From: Amoebophilaceae bacterium
Lineage (GTDB): Bacteria; Bacteroidota; Bacteroidia; Cytophagales; Amoebophilaceae
NCBI GenBank assembly: GCA_025455725.1
Contig: JALOLY010000001.1
Location: forward strand, 1-60,136
Direction: 5' to 3'
Length of the DNA stretch: 60,136 nt
The notes below the pieces were generated by a model. The model was not told the origin of the DNA. It ran no database searches and saw only the letters and a program-made list of their open reading frames with translations. Shown in pieces: positions 9,363 through 17,281 of the stretch. Numbering within the stretch: position 1 is the first letter of the stretch; the number at the start of each line of letters is the position of its first letter. A program made the translations under genes and the position numbers.

Positions 9363-9944
9363 ATGAAAAAAAGTATACTTGTCATCTCCTTTATACTGTT
9401 TGCAAGCCTACTTCTAGGTGCCTGTGGTAGCGAACTAGTACTAGCGCCGGCAAAAGAAAAAGCTACAGTAGCAGAGAAAGAAGAGGAAGTAAAAGAGAGT
9501 GCCGCCACTAAAGCCCAGACAACGGTTCAAAAAGAAGGGGAGCATCGGTACAAAGAAGAAAAAGTAGCAGCGGTAGCAAAATCTCAAGAAGGAAGAGGCA
9601 AAGAAAAAGAGGAGAAATCGCCCATCGTAGTAGATGCAACGCCTAATGGCGACATGGCGGATGCTTCATTCGTGTCACCATCCAATAGCGACATAGTAGA
9701 TCTCTCATCCGTGGCACCGTCTGATGGCGACGTGGTCGATTATTCATCTGTGGCAGCGCCTGATGGCGACGTAGTCGATTATTCATCTGTGGCAGCGCCT
9801 GATGGCGACGTAGTCGATTGTTCATCCGCGGTAGCGCCTGATGGCGACGTGGTCGATTGTTCATCCGCGGTAGCGCCTGATGGCGACGTGGTCGATTGTT
9901 CATCCGCGGTAGACGCCACCTTTAACAAAGGTAGAAGTACCTGA
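9363..9944 (+). CDS. Lipoprotein with 13-residue tandem repeats, tail out of frame
   Basis: The 193-residue product starts with a type II signal peptide ending in the lipobox LLGAC (Cys about residue 21), so it should be a lipid-anchored envelope protein. Then comes a Lys/Glu/Ala-rich, coil-like stretch (about 30-85) and seven copies of an acidic 13-residue unit built around APDGDVVDYSS. The frame stops at 9944, but the next frame (9913-10053) continues without stop for 46 codons of similar Glu/Asp/Thr-rich character ending in a Phe-rich tail. The sequence therefore looks like a longer protein broken by a one-base shift just after the repeats. The function is unknown; acidic repeats suggest a surface or adhesin-like role but that is only inference. 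A decayed IS lies downstream. Confidence 0.7.
   Translation: MKKSILVISFILFASLLLGACGSELVLAPAKEKATVAEKEEEVKESAATKAQTTVQKEGEHRYKEEKVAAVAKSQEGRGKEKEEKSPIVVDATPNGDMADASFVSPSNSDIVDLSSVAPSDGDVVDYSSVAAPDGDVVDYSSVAAPDGDVVDCSSAVAPDGDVVDCSSAVAPDGDVVDCSSAVDATFNKGRST
9630..9902 (+). repeat. 39-bp tandem repeat array, seven units
   Basis: Seven consecutive 39-bp units start at 9630, 9669, 9708, 9747, 9786, 9825 and 9864. Each encodes 13 residues of the form S-V-A-A-P-D-G-D-V-V-D-Y-S. The last four are nearly identical in DNA while the first two are diverged, which suggests recent expansion at the 3' side. The unit is a multiple of three, so copy-number change would alter protein length without shifting the frame. 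Confidence 0.9.
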
Positions 9945-10089
9945 CGTTACGCCTGCTGATGCCACTCTGGAAGAAACAAATTCATCAGATTTTACACGTG
10001 AACATGCGCTAATGGATGATTTGAAAGCTTTTTTTCCTTTCCTTTCCTTTTAAGGTCCGCCTACAGTTTCTACTCGTCGCGCTTCTTAG

Positions 10090-10137
10090 GGAACAGTTTG
10101 TGCCCTCACTGTTCCTTGGACTTCCACGAGTCCAAGG
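10090..10137. terminator. Two overlapping inverted repeats after the lipoprotein gene
   Basis: A 7-bp stem pairs 10090-10096 (GGAACAG) with 10109-10115. A 9-bp perfect stem pairs 10114-10122 (CCTTGGACT) with 10129-10137 around a 6-nt loop. The two share bases 10114-10115 and so could not both form fully. There is no T-run after either. This may be a transcription terminator of the lipoprotein gene or an alternative-fold element; evidence is weak. Confidence 0.3.
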
Positions 10138-10505
10138 GGCTACTTTGTCGTAGCTATGACAGCAAGTAGGGACATACGGCTGTGCAGGATATTCAAACTA
10201 GGGGTTTTGTGTATCTCTCAGTGGTCTCAGGACAAAAACTTTCCTTCACTTTTGTATAGAAGCCGTCAAACATTCTTGCTTCCCAAAATACATAGCTAAG
10301 ATATTTTCTTGTGTGCCTTTGGCTTATTATACGCTGAGAGTCTAAAAAATCCGAGACCTTTGCACGTCGCATTGTAAATAGGTGCATTTTTTAGTAAACC
10401 GGGGCTGTTGGCTATCAAGCTTCCGGTGATCAAGGAGCGAGTTTCAGGAAGTGTTGTAGGTGTAGAAGAGTAGATGTTAGTGGAAGAACAAGGGAGCGAA
10501 AGTTT

Positions 10506-11462
10506 TTTCGTCTAACCAACACCTTAATAGGCTGGGCTGTGTTGGCAAAAGAGCTTGATAAGGTTGGTAAGCGCTCTGTTGAGGATGCAGTGGGCAGGCC
10601 TGCCTATTATCCCCTGGTACTACTCAAGATGATGCTCCTACAAACCTGATATCATCTCTCTTCTCTGACATGGAGGTAGAAGACATGGTCCGTGATACTC
10701 TTACCTGCTAGTCCCTTTTGTGGTTTACGCGTAGAAGACGTCGTACCTGACCATAGTACGCTCAGCTGTTGTTAGAAGCGAGCTATCCGGGGGGAGAGCC
10801 ATGCATAAGGTTGCTGTCTCAACTCCATAGACCACCACGTGCGGCGTGGTATCTGTAGTGCCACAAAGTGGTAGCATAATCGGTGCTGCTATCATGCCTA
10901 TGGCCCGCAAAGCCCGGGGAAAGTCCACTTATATACTTGCAGAGTACCCCCAATACCTCTCTCACCAAGAAAGTGCCGTCTAGCGTAGAGCTAGAAGTAC
11001 GTTGGGTCAAAAAGGGAAGTAAGCTCCAGTATGGCCACAAGCGTCATTACCTGGCAGCTGAAGACAAAGACTTAGTCGTAGCGGTACACACTACCGTTGC
11101 CAACGTCCGTGTTGGGCAGTGTATGGCATCCAGTCTTGATCAAGTAACACTCCCTGCAGGTAGTCAGATCTTAGCAGATAAAAAGGGTATGGTTCATCCA
11201 ATAACGGTCAACTATTACGCCAGAGAGGTCGACGTAGTGGTATCCAACGTAAGGCCCACCAGCATAGGCCCTTCTCTGTCTGCGCAAAACGCTACAACAG
11301 GTTGATGGATCGTAGTCGCTATAGAATAGATCGGGTATTTGGTTTGGTAGGCTAGAAGCCAGGTATGTAGGCATGGCCAAGTCCCGTGGGCAGCATGTTC
11401 TGGAGGCTATCACTTACAACTTATACAGATTCCTGGGGATTATCATGTCGAAAGCGCGGTAA
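10506..11462 (+). pseudogene. Degenerate IS5-family transposase
   Basis: All the landmarks of an IS5-type DDE transposase are readable in order but in changing frames. The N-terminal part (WAVLAKELDKV, then GRPAYYPLVLLKMMLLQ) lies at 10506-10640, followed by SDMEVEDMVRDTL near 10670 and FCGLRVEDVVPDHSTLS near 10720-10765. A long piece, VRWVKKGSKLQYGHKRHYL to AGSQILADKKGM, lies at about 10999-11190. RYNRLMDRSRYRIDRVFG lies near 11290-11335 and the C-terminus GQHVLEAITYNLYR near 11390-11432, with a stop at 11460-11462. Several frameshifts and stops make it non-functional. The total of about 960 bp fits a full-length transposase gene. Terminal inverted repeats were not identified. Confidence 0.82.
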
Positions 11463-11753
11463 AAACAGAGAGAAGGTACTTAAGAGGGCACCTGGCTCCC
11501 GCAACATGAGGGGTAGCAAGGGAATTGAACACTTGAGGATAATCCCAAAGAAGCGCAGAGATGACGAAGCCTCTTATACGAAGGCCTCAAGACGTGGGAG
11601 CTGCATCTATGCAAATACTGAGTCCACGTTCACTGGCCACTGATTTGTGTACAATACAGACAGGAGTGAAAGACCGGCTGATACAGGCCACGCTTTTGGT
11701 ATCCATACCACTTTCTTAAGGCGGGGAGGATACTTCACGTCCTTCAAGAAGAC
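11463..11753. other. Gene-poor interval after the IS relic
   Basis: Open frames here are short and show no recognisable family. The sequence could include the right end of the decayed insertion element and its former flank, but I could not identify terminal repeats or a target duplication. Confidence 0.3.
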
Positions 11754-11783
11754 ACAAAGCCCTGCCGCGCGGCAGGGCTTTGT
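11754..11783. terminator. Perfect 30-bp palindrome, rho-independent terminator of the csp gene
   Basis: Bases 11754-11783 form a perfect inverted repeat with arms ACAAAGCCCTGCCGC and its complement, GC-rich at the centre and with the CTTTGT arm towards the outside. It lies 27 nt beyond the stop of the cold shock gene on the minus strand. In RNA it would fold to a strong hairpin flanked by A and U runs, and could terminate transcription from either side. Confidence 0.75.
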
Positions 11784-11810
11784 ATGTAATAAAATCAGGG
11801 GGTACAGGAG

Positions 11811-12005
11811 CTATACTAAACTCACATTTACCGCATTTAGTCCCCTTGGAGTCTCCTGTACTTCAAAGGTCACTTCATCTCCTTCTTTTACTTCTTGGCC
11901 ATTGAGGGCTGTGACGTGTACGAAGTACTCCTTGTCTGAAGCAGCGTCTGTAATGAATCCAAAACCTTTGGAATCATTGAAAAACTTGATAGTTCCCGTT
12001 TTCAT
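11811..12005 (-). CDS. Cold shock domain protein (CspA family)
   Basis: A 64-residue single-domain protein that binds single-stranded RNA/DNA and melts RNA structure. The two RNA-binding motifs are visible: RNP1-like KGFGFIT near residue 15 and RNP2-like EYFVHVTAL near 29. Length is usual for the family. I chose the ATG at 12003-12005 (MKTGTIKFFN); a longer frame upstream adds a hydrophobic stretch that is not part of the family. The AT-rich 100-nt leader before the start may act as the cold-inducible 5' UTR known for the family, which is inference. A strong terminator follows the stop. Confidence 0.95.
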   Translation of the reverse strand: MKTGTIKFFNDSKGFGFITDAASDKEYFVHVTALNGQEVKEGDEVTFEVQETPRGLNAVNVSLV

Positions 12006-12104
12006 TAGTGTATTTAAATAATTGAAGAATACCATGAAGGTAACACAAAGACACAAGAAAAAGAAATAAGCCATCCAAAGAATTAAGCTTATTATGGCAG
12101 GCAT

Positions 12105-12851
12105 CTAGGAATCGGTGATGTCAAGGGGTCTCTCGTTAACCATGTTGTGGAAAGCTCTCTGTACATCGTCGTGGTCTTCCAGGGCATCAATCAACTTCAT
12201 AACTTTGGCAGCATCACTCTCGTTTAAGGTAATAGATGTGTTGGGGACATACTGTAATGAAGCACTATCGATGGCTATTCGTAGTGCTTCTAGTCCTTGC
12301 TGCACCTGTCCAAAATTTCCAAGAGGGCAGGTTATGTGAAAGTAGTCTTCTTCAGGCTCAACAGCCTCTGCACCCGCCTCAATCATAGCCAGGGTCATAG
12401 TTTCCTCGTCGGTCACGGATTCCCTCTTCAGAGTAAACGTACCTTTCTTATCGAATAGAAATGCAAGTGAGCCACTCCTGCCCAAGCAACCACCATATTT
12501 ATTAAAAATAGCACGCACAGCTGCTACGGTACGATTCAGATTATCTGTCATGCATGCCACCATGACGGCTACGCCGTACATGGCATAACCTTCGTAGGTT
12601 ACTTCCGTATAAGCAGCTGACTCTTTGCTACTACCTTTTTTAATAGCACGTTCAATTCTGTCTTTGGGCAGATTAGCGCTCCTTGCATTTTGGATGGCAA
12701 TGCGCAGTCTGGGATTATTTTCAGGCGTGGCACTCCCTTGCTTGGCAGCTATGGCCAATTCCTTGACTAGCTTAGCAAATAGTTTACTTTTTTTGGCATC
12801 ATTCACGCCTTTTCGGTGCTTAATATTAGCCCACTTACTGTGTCCTGACAT
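12105..12851 (-). CDS. YebC/TACO1-family transcriptional regulator or translation factor
   Basis: A 248-residue protein starting MSGHSKWANIKHRKGVNDAK, the invariant N-terminus of the YebC/PmpR/TACO1 family. Members bind DNA or help ribosomes through proline stretches, depending on subgroup. The three-domain layout and length are normal, with motifs PENNPRLRIAI near residue 43 and GGCLGRSGSLAFLF near 115. The start is fixed by MSGHSKW at 12849-12851, although the open frame reaches further upstream into the permease gene. The stop of the EamA permease gene is 22 nt upstream, so the two are likely cotranscribed. Confidence 0.95.
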   Translation of the reverse strand: MSGHSKWANIKHRKGVNDAKKSKLFAKLVKELAIAAKQGSATPENNPRLRIAIQNARSANLPKDRIERAIKKGSSKESAAYTEVTYEGYAMYGVAVMVACMTDNLNRTVAAVRAIFNKYGGCLGRSGSLAFLFDKKGTFTLKRESVTDEETMTLAMIEAGAEAVEPEEDYFHITCPLGNFGQVQQGLEALRIAIDSASLQYVPNTSITLNESDAAKVMKLIDALEDHDDVQRAFHNMVNERPLDITDS

Positions 12852-12873
12852 GACGCTACACTTCCGATTGTTA

Positions 12874-13719
12874 CTAAGCAGCTTTCTTGTTTTGATAAAA
12901 AAGATTAAGCAAGACACCCAGTAAAACCAAACATACACCTAGCAATTTGAGATGGGGAAGGGATTCTTCCAAGAAGAGATAGCCAAACAATAAGGCATAG
13001 ACGATGGCGATGTAAGAAGTGGCTGACACAGATGCAGCAGGGCCAAGCTGGTAGGCTTTTACAGTGTAGTAGTGTGCCATGTGTCCCAGAACGCTAATTG
13101 TGCCTATGACAAGCCAGTCTCGTGCTTGCAGCGCTACAAAGTTACGCAACAGGTACGTGCCTGCTAGGGGGATAGTGACCAGGTATGCATAAAAAGTCAC
13201 CACCAGTGGATGTTCTTTGTGTTCTATCTTGCTGACGATTACACTGGCTAGTCCTTTGAAGAACGCACCAGCTAGACCACTGACGATGTACCAAGAAACT
13301 TCCGTTAGTGAAAAGCCGTTGATCAACGTAACTCCCGCAAAAGACAACCCAAAGCAAAGCCACTGTTGTGAGCTTACGGGCTCCTTAAGCATGAAAATCC
13401 CAATGAGGGCAGCGAAGACGGGTGCGGTGTAATGAAGTGTAACAGCACTAGGTAGCGAAGTATGTTGCAGAGTGAAAAAATACAGTGCAACGCTCAATGT
13501 ACCTACAATGCCACGGGCAAGCAGCAGTTTGCGGTGTTTTCCCCAAACGGAGATTCGATGATACCTCAAGGTTGTAAAACTAGCCACTAGAGGCACTAAC
13601 GAATTGAAAAAGAGTATCTCTGTTGTAGGAATATGGCGCAGCAGCCTAACACCCAGGCCAATAAAGGCCACAAAAGAGACACTCAGCAACATGAATTGGC
13701 TACTCTTGGGAATGCGCAT
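12874..13719 (-). CDS. EamA-family (DMT superfamily) permease
   Basis: About 281 residues with ten hydrophobic helices in two five-helix halves, the EamA/RhaT fold of the drug/metabolite transporter superfamily. The first half contains SLPSAVTLHYTAPVFAALIG and the matching position in the second half is GPAASVSATSYIAIVYALL, the paired motif of EamA repeats. Such carriers move small metabolites across the inner membrane; in intracellular bacteria related proteins import S-adenosylmethionine or other host metabolites, but the substrate here cannot be assigned. Two starts are possible: ATG at 13719 (chosen, MRIPKSSQF) or ATG at 13764. Cotranscription with the downstream YebC gene is likely. Confidence 0.85.
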   Translation of the reverse strand: MRIPKSSQFMLLSVSFVAFIGLGVRLLRHIPTTEILFFNSLVPLVASFTTLRYHRISVWGKHRKLLLARGIVGTLSVALYFFTLQHTSLPSAVTLHYTAPVFAALIGIFMLKEPVSSQQWLCFGLSFAGVTLINGFSLTEVSWYIVSGLAGAFFKGLASVIVSKIEHKEHPLVVTFYAYLVTIPLAGTYLLRNFVALQARDWLVIGTISVLGHMAHYYTVKAYQLGPAASVSATSYIAIVYALLFGYLFLEESLPHLKLLGVCLVLLGVLLNLFYQNKKAA

Positions 13720-13824
13720 GTGAAAAATTGTATGCAAACACACGCTGATTATAGAATTACTCAAAATGTGTAAAATTAAACAATAATGCCTATTATTATT
13801 ACATAATATCTTTATGCAATTAAG

Positions 13825-14517
13825 TTATGCCAGCAAGTTTTCGAACTTCTTAATTGCTTCTCTAATCTTATCTTTCGTAAGGTGTGGGTTTTGTGATACC
13901 CTCCTAGTGGTATCACTTTCTTCAGTGCAATGTTGATTATCAGCGAAATATTGTTCGACTGCTTTTCTGATCGTGAGCATAAGAATAGATAGGATGTTAT
14001 GTTGGATCGTGCTCGTCTCCCACTGTCTTATGGCCATCTCCAGGGATGTCATGGTTTGCTCTATTGGATTTTTACTTAAATCTTCGTTAATGTGTTCTCG
14101 GACTTTACTGGGTAGGCTTCTTATGAGAGTTCTTAGCTGTGCCTGGTCTAGCTTTACCGGCTCAGAATCCTCTTGGTTTACTTGAGCATAAGCAGCCGGA
14201 ACTACTACTGCTTCTACTTCTACTTCTCTCTTAGCTTCTGTTTCTTTTTGTTGCTCTACTTTTAGTTCCTCTGCGACTGCAGCCCCTGCCAGTTGATCTG
14301 TTGTTTGCAAATCAGGAGTGGCGCTTTTGCTATCACTGGAGTCTTCTTTCGTATCGTTTGCCGAGCTAACAGAACATTTGTGCATTCTAGGGACAATACT
14401 GCTGTTTGTTCCAGGAACAGTACTACGTAAATACTCTGCGTTCATATTGTCCCTGCAACTCGTTAGCAAGAACAATAGACTATACGGCATCATCTTGTAT
14501 AAGACACGCTTTTTCAT
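13825..14517 (-). CDS. Predicted lipoprotein of unknown function
   Basis: A 230-residue protein with a basic N-terminus, a hydrophobic core and a lipobox LLTSC (Cys near residue 21), so it should be membrane-anchored by lipid. A Ser/Asp/Glu-rich low-complexity region (about 45-120) links to a predicted helical C-terminal region (about 120-230). The low-complexity part resembles that of the repeat lipoprotein at 9.4 kb in style, not in sequence. No domain recognised. It sits between the EamA permease and a LolD-type ATPase on the same strand, 37 nt after the latter, and may be in its transcript. Confidence 0.7.
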   Translation of the reverse strand: MKKRVLYKMMPYSLLFLLTSCRDNMNAEYLRSTVPGTNSSIVPRMHKCSVSSANDTKEDSSDSKSATPDLQTTDQLAGAAVAEELKVEQQKETEAKREVEVEAVVVPAAYAQVNQEDSEPVKLDQAQLRTLIRSLPSKVREHINEDLSKNPIEQTMTSLEMAIRQWETSTIQHNILSILMLTIRKAVEQYFADNQHCTEESDTTRRVSQNPHLTKDKIREAIKKFENLLA

Positions 14518-14554
14518 GGCCTCGTGTTTTTGTTTGACTGGTACATATAGCTCG

Positions 14555-15238
14555 TTAAAGTACTTTTTCCCGGGCGAAAGTCGACTCTGATACTAATTTC
14601 CCGTCTTGGATGAGCAGCTGCCGGTCGGTCATGTCAGCTAGCGCTTGGTCGTGTGTGGCTAATACAAAAGTCTGGCCGGTCTCATCCCGTAGTTTGAAAA
14701 GTAACGCATACAGCGCAGCTGCATTGCGGGAGTCTAGGCTTCCGCTTGGCTCATCTGCAAAAACTATCTTGGGGCTATTGATAAGTGCTCGGGCTACGGC
14801 CACTCGTTGCTGTTCACCACCCGAGAGTTCTGCAGGCTTGTGCTGGCTACGATCAGATAGGTTGAGTAGCGCCAACAGTGACCTCCCTCTATTCTCTACC
14901 TCGTTTTTGACGTCTCCTCGGATATACCCTGGCATACATACATTTTCAAGCGTGGTGAATTCAGGTAACAGATTATAAAGTTGAAACACAAAGCCAATCG
15001 AATGATTTCTAAAAGAAGCCAGCTTCTTTCCGTGAAGTGCCAGAAGGTCTACTCCATCAAGCTGCAACAACCCCCCATCGGGTCTTTCCAGTGTAGCCAG
15101 CACATGTAGCAACGTACTCTTCCCTGCACCAGAAGCGCCTGTAATTGCTACGACCTCACTCTTGTATACAGTTAAATCAATATCTTGTAGTGCCCGGAGG
15201 TTGCCGTAGTGTTTGTTGATTCCTTGTGCTACAAGCAT
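14555..15238 (-). CDS. lolD: LolD-type ABC transporter ATP-binding protein
   Basis: A 227-residue ABC ATPase with Walker A GASGAGKST near residue 36, Q-loop GFVFQLYNLLPEFT near 84, signature LSGGEQQR near 140, Walker B IVFADEPSGSLD near 160 and H-loop ATHD near 195. The FQ-x-x-x-LLPEFT stretch with short length is typical of LolD/MacB-class ATPases, which drive release of lipoproteins from the inner membrane or work with FtsX-like permeases. The permease is not adjacent, so the exact role is inferred. I chose the ATG at 15236-15238 (MLVAQGINKHYG); an ATG at 15268 would add ten residues. The lipoprotein gene downstream fits but does not prove a lipoprotein role. Confidence 0.87.
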   Translation of the reverse strand: MLVAQGINKHYGNLRALQDIDLTVYKSEVVAITGASGAGKSTLLHVLATLERPDGGLLQLDGVDLLALHGKKLASFRNHSIGFVFQLYNLLPEFTTLENVCMPGYIRGDVKNEVENRGRSLLALLNLSDRSQHKPAELSGGEQQRVAVARALINSPKIVFADEPSGSLDSRNAAALYALLFKLRDETGQTFVLATHDQALADMTDRQLLIQDGKLVSESTFAREKVL

Positions 15239-15538
15239 TTTTTTCTTAGTATAGTCCCCCGCGTTCACAAACAGTGCCGGCTACACTACCTAACTGGTGC
15301 GGCCGTTGCCGGTAGTGTGGGGATACTCAAGATGCCCAAATATACGCTTTTATCGTTATTTAGAGGGGTTCTTCTGCCAGTGTTGTTATGGGATTTGTTT
15401 TGATAAGTACAAATGTGTAAAGTTCCCTTTTTGATGCACCTGAGTTTCCTGTGTAAAAAAGTCTGGATAGGGATTCTTGTTACGGTTTGGCATAGGGAAA
15501 CGGCCAATTTGCTTAACAAATGCTGCGCAACAGCGTCT

Positions 15539-15612
15539 GCGCTCGTAGTTCAATTGGATAGAACGTCGGATTTCGGCTCCGAAGGTTGAGGGTTCGAGTC
15601 CTTCCGAGCGCA
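15539..15612 (+). tRNA. tRNA-Arg (anticodon TCG)
   Basis: Seventy-four bases fold as a cloverleaf. The 7-bp acceptor stem pairs 15539-15545 (GCGCTCG) with 15605-15611, with discriminator A at 15612. The anticodon stem TCGGA/TCCGA holds loop TTTCGGC, so the anticodon is TCG, reading CGA and related Arg codons. The T arm has GAGGGTTCGAGTCCTTC. No CCA is encoded. Confidence 0.93.
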
Positions 15613-15886
15613 CAGGTTTTATGGTGTTCCACTGGTGACTGGCCATTGTACTGCACTGAGACTATTAGAACATAGGCCTTCAGTTAACTATTAATTCCGA
15701 TACCGCAGTGAGCGTCTCGGTCGCTTTGCAGCGAGCCTTTCCGAGTTGTTACGTATGGGGGAAAGTGTGGTTGATGCCTTCTCGATTCGACGGCTTACTG
15801 AAGCTACGGCATTGAAGAGCTAAACTCGACCTTTTTTACACGTCATCTTTGAAAAGCATTACCATTATACTACATCCGTCTGCCCC
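15613..15886. other. Interval between tRNA-Arg and photolyase gene
   Basis: No intact gene. A plus-strand frame at 15695-15823 reads 42 residues with protein-like composition (RFAASLSELLRMGESVVDAF) ending at a TAA, but has no start codon near its beginning and no recognised family. It may be a gene remnant or chance. Confidence 0.3.
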
Positions 15887-17245
15887 ATGATAATACCTCC
15901 TCTCAACACCCTATCCCAACAAAGGGGGATCAGCCTATTCTGGTTCCGAAGAGACCTGCGGTTAGAAGATAATCATGGGCTGTATCAGGCACTCAAAAAG
16001 AGTAGCTTCGTACTCCCTCTCTTCATTTTTGACACTAACATTCTAGGTAGGTTAGAAGAGCGGGTTGATCGGCGTGTTCAATTTATTTATGAGCAAATCA
16101 AGCTACTCAAAGTAGCTTTGGAGCAGATAGGGAGCACATTGTTGGTGTGTTACGGTAATCCTTTGGAAGTATATCAGCAATTGGCGAACGACTTGCCAAT
16201 CAAGGCGGTGTATACTAATCACGACTATGAGCCCTATGCCAGGCATCGCGATCAAGTAGTTGCTGAGTGCCTGGACGCACATCAGATAGCCTTCCACAGT
16301 TTTAAAGACCAAGTAATCTTTGAAAAAGAGGAAGTGATGAAGGATAACGGAACGCCATACACGGTTTTTACACCGTATATGAAGAAATGGAAAGCACTTT
16401 TCAATCCAGCGATGGTGCATGCGTTTGACAGTAGTGCTTTGTTACATCATTGCCTTCTCACAAGCCCGTTGCCCCTGCTGTCATTGCAAGACATAGGCTT
16501 TCAGTCTCAGAGTTACGACTTTCCCAGTGAAACAATAGACTTAGTGTGCATCAAACAATACGATCAACAGAGAGATATACCTGCGATTTTAGGTACTAGT
16601 AGGTTAAGTATTCACTTTCGTTTTGGTACGATTAGTATCCGCACTGCGACACGCGTTGCCCTTGAATACAATGAAATATGGTTGAATGAGTTGATTTGGC
16701 GTAACTTCTACATGATGATCTTGTGGCATTTTCCTCATGTGGTCATGCGTTCTTTTAAGCCTGCTTATGATGAGGTGGAATGGGAAAATAATCAGACACA
16801 TTTTCAGGCCTGGTGTACTGGGCAAACGGGCTATCCCATAGTTGATGCAGGTATGCGCGAACTTAACGCCACAGGTTATATGCACAACCGGTTGCGTATG
16901 ATTACGGCTAGTTTTTTGACCAAACATCTGCTGATCGACTGGCGCTGGGGCGAGGCTTACTTTGCTCAAAAGCTCTTGGACTTCGAACTGGCTTCTAATA
17001 ATGGTGGGTGGCAGTGGGCTGCAGGTTCTGGCTGCGATGCAGCACCTTATTTCCGCATCTTCAACCCATACTTTCAAACGCAAAAGTTTGATCCCGCACT
17101 TAAATACGTCAAAGCATGGGTTCCCGAGCTCGAGAGTACGGCATACCCAGAGCCCATCATAGTACATGACGTTGCAAGAGAACGTACTCTTAAAGCCTAT
17201 AAAAAAGCACTAGCCAGTGAGAAGTGGAATCAGAAAGCACCGTAG
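15887..17245 (+). CDS. phr: Deoxyribodipyrimidine photolyase (cryptochrome/photolyase family)
   Basis: A 452-residue FAD enzyme that splits UV-induced pyrimidine dimers using blue light. The N-terminal alpha/beta domain starts with ISLFWFRRDLRLEDNHGL. The C-terminal FAD-binding domain contains LNELIWRNFYMMILWHFP, TGYPIVDAGMRELNATGYMH and NNGGWQWAAGSGCDAAPYF, the signature of class I CPD photolyases, including the Trp residues of the electron-transfer path. Length is typical. The gene is plus-strand and convergent with asnS, 35 nt apart. Its presence suggests the organism or its host is exposed to sunlight, which is inference. Confidence 0.95.
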   Translation: MIIPPLNTLSQQRGISLFWFRRDLRLEDNHGLYQALKKSSFVLPLFIFDTNILGRLEERVDRRVQFIYEQIKLLKVALEQIGSTLLVCYGNPLEVYQQLANDLPIKAVYTNHDYEPYARHRDQVVAECLDAHQIAFHSFKDQVIFEKEEVMKDNGTPYTVFTPYMKKWKALFNPAMVHAFDSSALLHHCLLTSPLPLLSLQDIGFQSQSYDFPSETIDLVCIKQYDQQRDIPAILGTSRLSIHFRFGTISIRTATRVALEYNEIWLNELIWRNFYMMILWHFPHVVMRSFKPAYDEVEWENNQTHFQAWCTGQTGYPIVDAGMRELNATGYMHNRLRMITASFLTKHLLIDWRWGEAYFAQKLLDFELASNNGGWQWAAGSGCDAAPYFRIFNPYFQTQKFDPALKYVKAWVPELESTAYPEPIIVHDVARERTLKAYKKALASEKWNQKAP

Positions 17246-17264
17246 AAATATTAGCCCATGTGTT

Positions 17265-17281
17265 GCTGCTTGTCCAGCAGC
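17265..17281. terminator. Small hairpin between the convergent phr and asnS genes
   Basis: A 6-bp stem GCTGCT/AGCAGC (17265-17270 with 17276-17281) with a 5-nt loop sits between the two stop codons, followed on the plus side by TAAAAAG. It could serve as a weak bidirectional terminator. Confidence 0.35.

Noticed and set aside
9643..9903. A minus-strand frame of 86 codons with Arg-rich repeats opposite the lipoprotein array
   Set aside because: It is the antisense shadow of the 39-bp repeat; open only because the unit has no stop in that frame.
10193..10387. A 64-codon minus-strand frame upstream of the IS relic
   Set aside because: Short, no recognised motif, surrounded by decayed sequence; no support for a gene.
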